In this document: positions 55,698 to 61,008 of the stretch, in pieces
Layout of the letters: each line of letters opens with the position of its first letter
Position numbering within the stretch: the first letter of the stretch is position 1
Source: Vicinamibacterales bacterium
GTDB taxonomy: Bacteria; Acidobacteriota; Vicinamibacteria; Vicinamibacterales; 2-12-FULL-66-21
Length of the DNA: 61,008 nt
Direction of reading: 5' to 3'
Assembly: GCA_035699745.1 (NCBI GenBank)
Contig: DASSPH010000071.1
Location: 1-61,008 of the forward strand
Position numbers and translations under genes: made by a program
Notes under the pieces: generated by a model
The model's input: only the letters and a program-made list of their open reading frames with translations
What the model was told of the DNA's origin: nothing
Database searches by the model: none

Positions 55698-56902
55698 CCC
55701 GCGGCCTCGCTCCTCGCCCGGGCCGACGGCGGCCCGGCGAGCGTCGCGAGCTGCGCGGCGACAATGGTGGCGGCGGCCAGCAGGTCCTCCTGCTGTTCGC
55801 CGCCATTTTTCACTTCTGCCGCCATCACCCCCACGCATCCGGCGGCGCCGACCAGCGGTACTGCGATCGCGCCGCTCGTGATGGTGTCCCCCTTTACCGC
55901 CTGGAGCAGGCCGGTGCGGTATGCGGACGCAGTGAGGTTGTTCGCGTCGCGGGCGATCGTTCCGAGGCGCGTCGCCAGTTGCGGCGGATACCCGTGCACG
56001 AGGATGGGGGCCAGTTCGCGTCCGTCAGGGTCGGCAATCCAGACGATCACGCCCGAGGCATCGAGCGCCGAAGCGGCGCGTTCGAGGAGCGCCGGCAGCC
56101 CCCTCGTGTCGGCGACGCGGGCGAGATCGTTGCACAACGCCGCAATGATCCCGATGTCGACGGCCGGGACAGGCGCCGGCGGCGGTGGCGGCGGCGGCAC
56201 GGCCTGAACCTTCGCGGCCGGTCTGACAGGCGGCCGGAACTCGTCGAAATCCGGAAGGACGATGCGGGCGGACGCCGTCTGTGGCGCGGCCGTCTGGGCC
56301 GCCGCGGGACGGCGTGCGGCCGGGACGAGGAGCAGGAGGCCGAGTATCGTGACACCGGCCGCGCCTGCGAGCGCCTGCACCTGGGTTCTTTGAAACTGTG
56401 CCGCCGCGGCATCCCGCGCGACCTGATCGGCGACGGCCGCGCCGGCGAGCGCGTCAGAGACCCGGCGGGTCAGCGCGATGCCGTCCGCGAAGATCATGCC
56501 GGCCGCGCGCGTCCGCTCGCCGTTGCGCGTGTAATCCCGCGCCCGCTGATCCATTTCGGCGAACTCGCGCAGCGCCGCGCTCGCGTCGGCCAGCGCCGCC
56601 TTCGCGCCGCCCGCAGGTGACAACGATCCGAGCCGCGCGACCTGCTGCTCGAGCTCGGCGTGGATCGCGGTCACCCGATCGAACCAGAAGCCTTCCCCCT
56701 GGCCGTCGGCGACGTACGCCTGCTGTGCGGCGCGCAGCTCGCCGGCGGCGGCGAAGGCGGCGCGGGCGGCGGCGTTGAATTGTCGTGCGAGCTCGGCGTC
56801 CGAACGCGCGCGCCGATTGGTGGACCAGAGATCGAAGGCCGCGGCGCCGATGGCTGAGAGACAGGCGATGAGCAGGAGGATTCGAACTGACAGTCTGCTC
56901 AT
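55694..56902 (-). CDS. Membrane-anchored GAF-domain protein without an output domain
   Basis: A 402-residue protein. Helix 1 (ILLLIACLSAIGAAAFDLW) and helix 2 (VQALAGAAGVTILGLLLLV, about 176-194) bracket a periplasmic helical sensor region of about 140 residues, as in CHASE3/four-helix-bundle sensors. A proline-rich linker (about 230-245) leads to a cytoplasmic GAF-like domain (about 250-390). No kinase, cyclase or methyl-accepting domain follows. It may signal through a separate partner, unknown. It is divergent from the lipid-kinase gene with 30 bases between. Confidence 0.7.
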   Translation of the reverse strand: MSRLSVRILLLIACLSAIGAAAFDLWSTNRRARSDAELARQFNAAARAAFAAAGELRAAQQAYVADGQGEGFWFDRVTAIHAELEQQVARLGSLSPAGGAKAALADASAALREFAEMDQRARDYTRNGERTRAAGMIFADGIALTRRVSDALAGAAVADQVARDAAAAQFQRTQVQALAGAAGVTILGLLLLVPAARRPAAAQTAAPQTASARIVLPDFDEFRPPVRPAAKVQAVPPPPPPPAPVPAVDIGIIAALCNDLARVADTRGLPALLERAASALDASGVIVWIADPDGRELAPILVHGYPPQLATRLGTIARDANNLTASAYRTGLLQAVKGDTITSGAIAVPLVGAAGCVGVMAAEVKNGGEQQEDLLAAATIVAAQLATLAGPPSARARSEAAG

Positions 56903-56932
56903 CGGTGGCTACTATAACATCGACCAACTCGC

Positions 56933-57829
56933 GTGAGTCCCGCAGATGTCGTCGCGATCGTGAATCCGCTCTCCGGCGCCGGCGCCACGCCGGGTGTCGC
57001 CGGCCGCCGCGTGTCGCTGCTCGAATCGAAATTCGCCGCCGCGAATGTGATCGGGAGAGTGCATTTGACCGAGCGAGCGGGCCACGCTGCCGAACTCGCG
57101 CGCGAGGCCGTGCGCTCCGGCACGCGACTGGTGATTGCCTGGGGCGGCGACGGCACGATCAACGAAACTGGCGCCGCGCTCGCCGGGACGAACGTTGCGC
57201 TCGGCATCATCCCCGCGGGATCGGGCAACGGGTTCGCGTCAGAGATCGGCGTGCCGGTAGCACCCGAGGCCGCGATCGACGTGGCGCTCCGCGGCCGCGA
57301 TCGCGCCATCGACGCCGGCGAGATGGAAGGGCGCCTCTTCTTCAACATCGCCGGCATCGGCTTCGACGCCGTGGTCGCGCAGCAGTTCAACCTCCAGTCG
57401 CTCGGCCGCCGTGGCATGGGACCCTACGTGCGAATCGGGCTGCGCGAGTGCTTTCGCTATCGTTCCGCCCGCTACCGCATCCTGCTGGATCGCGAAGAGA
57501 TCGTGACGACCGCGCTGTTGATCGCCTTTGCCAACGGCCGCGAGTACGGCAACCGGATCCGTCTGGCGCCGCACGCCCGGATGGACGATGGGAAGCTCGA
57601 GGCGATGGTGGTCGAGGATCGGCGGCCGCTGTCGCGGCTGTGGTCCGGCCGCCACCTGGCGTTCGGGACGGCCGACAAGGCGCCGCGCATCATCGCTCGA
57701 TCGATCGCGTCCGCCCGGGTCGAGACCGACGGAGAGATGCTCTACCATCTCGATGGCGAGATCGGCCGCGCAACCGGGTCGATCGCCGTGCGGATCCACC
57801 CCAGAGCGCTGGTCGTCCGCGTACCATGA
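56933..57829 (+). CDS. Diacylglycerol/lipid kinase family protein (YegS/BmrU type)
   Basis: A 298-residue NAD/DAG-kinase-fold enzyme. It has AIVNPLSGAG near the N-terminus, the nucleotide-binding WGGDGTINETGAAL and GIIPAGSGNGFASEIG, and the C-terminal DGEMLYHLDGEIG. It likely phosphorylates a lipid hydroxyl such as diacylglycerol at the inner face of the membrane. It starts with GTG at 56933. A TATAAC lies about 20 bases upstream. The stop overlaps the ankyrin gene start (ATGA). Confidence 0.9.
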   Translation: MSPADVVAIVNPLSGAGATPGVAGRRVSLLESKFAAANVIGRVHLTERAGHAAELAREAVRSGTRLVIAWGGDGTINETGAALAGTNVALGIIPAGSGNGFASEIGVPVAPEAAIDVALRGRDRAIDAGEMEGRLFFNIAGIGFDAVVAQQFNLQSLGRRGMGPYVRIGLRECFRYRSARYRILLDREEIVTTALLIAFANGREYGNRIRLAPHARMDDGKLEAMVVEDRRPLSRLWSGRHLAFGTADKAPRIIARSIASARVETDGEMLYHLDGEIGRATGSIAVRIHPRALVVRVP

Positions 57830-58359
57830 TCGAGCCGCTGATCGAGGCGGCAAAGGCCGGGGACGAGCGGCAGGTGCGGGCGCTCGCAGCCGCGAACGCG
57901 GCGCTGCTTTCGGCCCGGCTCCCCTCGGGAGAATCCCCGATCATCGCGGCGCTCTACCGTGGCCACCATCACGTCGTGGCGGCGCTCGTCGAGCTCGGCG
58001 CGCCGCTCGACGTCTTTGCCGCCGCCGCAACCGGCCATCTCGGGGAACTCGGGCGCGCTCTGCAGGATCCGGCGGCCGCGAACGCGTTCGCCTTCGACGG
58101 CTGGTCGCCGCTTCACCTGGCCGCGTTCTTCGGACAGCTGGAGGCCGCCAGCCTTCTGCTCGACGCGGGTGCGGACGTTCACGCCGTCTCGCGCAACAGC
58201 ATGAAGAATACGCCGCTGCACGCCGCCGCGGCGGGGAAGCACCAGCGCCTCGCCCGGCTGCTGCTCGCCCGAGGAGCGAGCGCCGACACCGCGGACGCCG
58301 GCGGGTTCACACCGGCGGCGATCGCGCTGGAGAACGGGCTCGAGCTAGAAGACCGGTAG
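57826..58359 (+). CDS. Ankyrin-repeat protein
   Basis: A 177-residue protein of about five ankyrin repeats. The clearest are DGWSPLHLAAFFGQLEAASL, KNTPLHAAAAGKHQRLARLL and GGFTPAAIALENG; an N-terminal cap reads LIEAAKAGDERQVRALAAAN. No other domain or signal peptide. A protein-protein interaction role is likely; the partner may be the lipid kinase because their genes overlap by 4 bases, which is inference. The 3' end overlaps convergent ccdA by 15 bases. Confidence 0.88.
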   Translation: MIEPLIEAAKAGDERQVRALAAANAALLSARLPSGESPIIAALYRGHHHVVAALVELGAPLDVFAAAATGHLGELGRALQDPAAANAFAFDGWSPLHLAAFFGQLEAASLLLDAGADVHAVSRNSMKNTPLHAAAAGKHQRLARLLLARGASADTADAGGFTPAAIALENGLELEDR

Positions 58360-59070
58360 GTAGGGCTGGAGCAGCCGCACGATCAGCGTCAGTTGTCCGG
58401 TCATGATCAACACGCCGATCACCACCAGCAGCGCGCCGGACGTGAGCTCGATCGCGTGATAGTAGCGGCGGATCTTCCTGGCCGCGCCGAAGAACTGATT
58501 GATCGCCAGCGAGGTGATGAGGAACGGAATGCCGAGGCCGAGGGAGTAGATCGCGAGCAGCGTGATCCCCTCGTTGACCGAGTTGCGCGAGCCGGCAATC
58601 GCCAGGATGCCGCCGAGGATCGGGCCGATGCACGGCGTCCATCCGAAGGCGAAGGCGACGCCGACGAGCATCGCGCCCAGCGGCCCCGCCGGTTTCCGCT
58701 GCGAGTGGACGCGCTTCTCGGTCTCGAGGAACGCGAGCCGGAAAACGCCCATCGTGTGCAGGCCGAAGACGATCAGGATCACGCCGGCGATCTTGCTGAG
58801 CAGCGGCAGCTTGGCGAACAGGAACTTGCCGATCGCGGTCGCCGATGCCCCCAGGGCGATGAACACCAGGGAGAAGCCGATCACGAAGGCGAGAGAGGTG
58901 ACGAACACCTGGACGCGAGAGGCCGCCGGTGCGGCGTCGCCGCGCATCTCCTCGACCGAGACCCCCGACACGAAGGAGATGTAGCCGGGGATCAGCGGCA
59001 GGACGCACGGCGAGACGAACGACAGGAAGCCTGCCGCGAACGCCGCGATGAGCGAGACTTCGGTGCCCAC
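58345..59070 (-). CDS. ccdA: Cytochrome c biogenesis protein CcdA (thiol-disulfide transporter)
   Basis: A 241-residue membrane protein with six helices. It has FLSFVSPCVLPLIPGYISFV and FGWTPCIGPILGGILAIAG, each with the redox Cys in a Pro-rich helix, defining the CcdA/DsbD family. It moves electrons from cytoplasmic thioredoxin to the periplasm for cytochrome c or DsbE-type reduction. It starts directly after the nuoG stop, suggesting co-transcription with complex I genes. Confidence 0.94.
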   Translation of the reverse strand: MGTEVSLIAAFAAGFLSFVSPCVLPLIPGYISFVSGVSVEEMRGDAAPAASRVQVFVTSLAFVIGFSLVFIALGASATAIGKFLFAKLPLLSKIAGVILIVFGLHTMGVFRLAFLETEKRVHSQRKPAGPLGAMLVGVAFAFGWTPCIGPILGGILAIAGSRNSVNEGITLLAIYSLGLGIPFLITSLAINQFFGAARKIRRYYHAIELTSGALLVVIGVLIMTGQLTLIVRLLQPYLPVF

Positions 59071-60867
59071 CTAGTCGATCTTGCGCATGCGGATCGCCGA
59101 CGCTGGAATGGACGTCGGCTCGGGGCGTCCGAGGAACTTCACCGGCGGCAGGTCCTGGAACAGCACGTCCCACTTCCAGCGCTCCGACGGGTTCGACGCC
59201 TGGAGCCAGTTCCTCGCGGTGACCGGGCGAGCGAATGCGATCTCGCCGATCGACGCGTACGGCGTCCCTTCCGGCATCGCACGGGCGATGTCCGACCGCA
59301 CGTGCGCGCTGCTCGTGTAGTCCAGCGCCGCGCCGAGCGCGAGCCCGAGGTTCACGAAGAGCTGCCAGTCGTCCTGCGCGTCGCCGGGCGGCGTCAGCGC
59401 CCGCGCCGCCGCCTGCAGACGTCCCTGCTGGTTGACGTAGGTCGCGTCCTTCTCGTACGAGGTCGCGCCCGGCAGCACGATATCGGCGGCACGCGCCAGA
59501 TCGGTCAGCAGCGCGCCCTGCACGATCAGCAGCGGCAGTTTGTCCGACCTGCGCGCCTCGATGACCCAGCTCACATCGCCGATCGAGCCGGCGGGACCCG
59601 GATCGAACACGAACAGCGCCGGCACCGAGCCCGATTCGACCTGGCGCCGGAAGTCGGCGAGGTCGGGCTCGCCGGCGGACGTGGCGCGCGCGGGGAAGCC
59701 GAGATCCTGCGCGCCCTTCACGTTGGGCGCGTCGACGGGCGGAATCCTGAATTTCGTCTGCGGCGGCTGCGGCTTCACGCGCGTCCGCCAGCTGATCGCG
59801 ACGCCGTCCTCGGGCAGTCCGAACGCCCCGCCGAGACGGCCGACCAGGAAGAGCTCCTCGACTGATGCGTGCGCCGAGATCAGGAAGCGCAGCGCCGGCG
59901 GACCTCCGGCGGCAGTGACGCGGTCGGCCAGCTTGGCCAGCGCCTCGCGCATGTCGACCGGCTCGAGATCGCCGCCGTCCTTGCGCACCAGCGCGCGCCG
60001 CAGCCGATCGTCCCCTTCGATCCAGTGGTAATCGAAGCGGCCGATGTCGCACATCCAGTAGTCGTTGACCTCCGGGTTGTAGCGCGGCGTCACGCGCGCG
60101 AGACGCGCCCCCTTGGCCCACTCGGGCTTGGCTTTCAGCCATGCCGTGGTGTTGCAGCCCTTCTCGCAGAACGTGCAGATGGTGTCGATGGCGTCCGGGT
60201 TGTCCCACGGCCGCGACTTGAACCGGTAGTCGCGCGTGGTGATCGCGCCCACCGGGCAGACGTCCATCAGGTTCCCGGACAGGAGCGAGTGCACGCCTTC
60301 TTCCTGGAACGTCGCGATCTCGCTGCCGTAGCCGCGATCGGTGATGTTGATCTGCGGGTCGCCGTCAATCTCCTTCATGAAGCGCACGCACCGCGTGCAC
60401 AGGATGCAGCGGTTGCGGTTCAACATCAGCGTCGGCCCGAAGTCGACGTCCGCCTTCACCCCTTCGCCGTCGAACACGCGGCGCGGGAACTCCATCCGGC
60501 TTTCATTCGGCCCGAACGAATAGGAGAAATCCTGCAGCGGACACTCGCCTCCCTTGTCGCACACCGGGCAGTCGAGCGGGTGGTTGATGAGCAGGAACTC
60601 GAACACGCTGGCCCGCGCCTCGACGACGTCGGGCGTGTCGGTGAGAACGGTCATCCCCTCCGCCACCGGCGTCGAGCACGCCGTCTGCAGCTTGGGCATC
60701 TTCTCGATCTTCACGAGGCAGACGCGGCAGGAGCCGTCGATGCCGAGCCCGGGGTGGTAGCAGTAGTAGGGAACCTTGATGCCGTGCTCGATCGCGGCCT
60801 GCAGCACGGTCTTGCCCCGGGCTACGGCAAGCGGGCGGCCGTCGATCGTAAGGTTAACGGTATCCAT
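59071..60867 (-). CDS. nuoG: NADH-quinone oxidoreductase subunit G
   Basis: The large iron-sulfur subunit of complex I's electron-input arm, 598 residues. It shows the N-terminal [2Fe-2S] ligands (YYCYHPGLGIDGSCRVC, then TACSTPV), the His-Cys [4Fe-4S] site HPLDCPVCDKGGECPLQD, the next cluster CILCTRCVRF with MDVCPVGAIT, and the molybdopterin-oxidoreductase-like CTFCEKGCNTTAW. The C-terminal part is shorter than in E. coli (about 900 aa), as in many bacteria. An array begins 18 bases upstream of the ATG. Confidence 0.95.
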   Translation of the reverse strand: MDTVNLTIDGRPLAVARGKTVLQAAIEHGIKVPYYCYHPGLGIDGSCRVCLVKIEKMPKLQTACSTPVAEGMTVLTDTPDVVEARASVFEFLLINHPLDCPVCDKGGECPLQDFSYSFGPNESRMEFPRRVFDGEGVKADVDFGPTLMLNRNRCILCTRCVRFMKEIDGDPQINITDRGYGSEIATFQEEGVHSLLSGNLMDVCPVGAITTRDYRFKSRPWDNPDAIDTICTFCEKGCNTTAWLKAKPEWAKGARLARVTPRYNPEVNDYWMCDIGRFDYHWIEGDDRLRRALVRKDGGDLEPVDMREALAKLADRVTAAGGPPALRFLISAHASVEELFLVGRLGGAFGLPEDGVAISWRTRVKPQPPQTKFRIPPVDAPNVKGAQDLGFPARATSAGEPDLADFRRQVESGSVPALFVFDPGPAGSIGDVSWVIEARRSDKLPLLIVQGALLTDLARAADIVLPGATSYEKDATYVNQQGRLQAAARALTPPGDAQDDWQLFVNLGLALGAALDYTSSAHVRSDIARAMPEGTPYASIGEIAFARPVTARNWLQASNPSERWKWDVLFQDLPPVKFLGRPEPTSIPASAIRMRKID

Positions 60868-60884
60868 AACTTGGAGATCATATA

Positions 60885-61008
60885 ACGGGTTCTACGGGTT
60901 CTACGGGTTCTACGGGTTCTTCGGGTTCGGGGTTCTTCGGTTCGAACCCCCGAACCCGTCGAACCCCGAACCCGTCGAACCCCGAACCCGTCGAACCCCG
61001 AACCCGTC
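60885..61008. repeat. ACGGGTTCT / GAACCCGTCGAACCCC hairpin array upstream of nuoG (cut by window end)
   Basis: Four perfect tandem copies of ACGGGTTCT (60885-60920) are followed by variants, then by a complementary array of the 16-base unit GAACCCGTCGAACCCC: three full copies from 60952 and a partial one at the window edge. The two sides can pair. The stop of whatever gene lies beyond is not visible. Confidence 0.9.

Overview
The window is high-GC bacterial chromosomal DNA spanning a replication-origin neighbourhood. The order gyrA-gyrB-dnaN-dnaA (minus strand), then rpmH-rnpA-yidD-yidC-jag-mnmE-mnmG-rsmG-parA-parB (plus strand), is the classic bacterial oriC region. DnaA boxes lie on both sides of dnaA, and two parS sites lie just before parA. 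A diderm is implied by the long YidC with a periplasmic domain, SurA, Wzm/Wzt, a heptose nucleotidyltransferase, a PEP-CTERM protein and lipoproteins. Composition and gene content suggest Acidobacteriota, probably class Vicinamibacteria. That assignment is inference and would need a dnaA/gyrB/atpD phylogeny.

Layout. 1-6.3 kb: 3' end of glmS, leucine genes leuA, leuC and leuD with a divergent LysR regulator, a membrane glycosyltransferase and a small conserved protein. 6.3-8.6 kb: UvrD/PcrA helicase. 8.8-25.7 kb: origin and partition cluster. 25.7-31.9 kb: selD, then the F1 half of ATP synthase (atpHAGDC; no F0 genes here). 31.9-36 kb: PP2C phosphatase, polysaccharide ABC exporter, hldC-like gene and PEP-CTERM protein. 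36-42.3 kb: mfd, surA-like gene, NusG paralogue and dusB. 42.3-49.2 kb: lineage-specific genes and a signalling island with a sigma-54 activator, an excisionase-type HTH, a stand-alone histidine-kinase dimerisation domain, a sigma-28-type factor behind a candidate sigma-54 promoter, and a hybrid kinase. 49.2-61 kb: dehydrogenase, DMT exporter, small membrane proteins, FabZ-like protein, GAF-SpoIIE phosphatase, double-PDZ protein, lipid kinase, ankyrin protein, ccdA and nuoG.

Two observations stand out. First, selD appears to be a selenoprotein gene. The conventional reading frame begins after an in-frame TGA, and reading through it to an upstream ATG restores the catalytic N-terminus with Sec at the usual Cys position. 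A hairpin directly after the TGA fits a bacterial SECIS. Second, several intergenic spaces hold short tandem arrays of 7-16-base units, most of them facing a complementary array so that they can fold into long hairpins. The unit differs between loci but the architecture repeats, and many begin exactly at a stop codon. One array encodes the last residues of GyrA, one supplies the mnmE start codon, and one abuts the stop of a LeuA that lacks its regulatory domain.

No tRNA, rRNA, CRISPR array, transposase or prophage was recognised.
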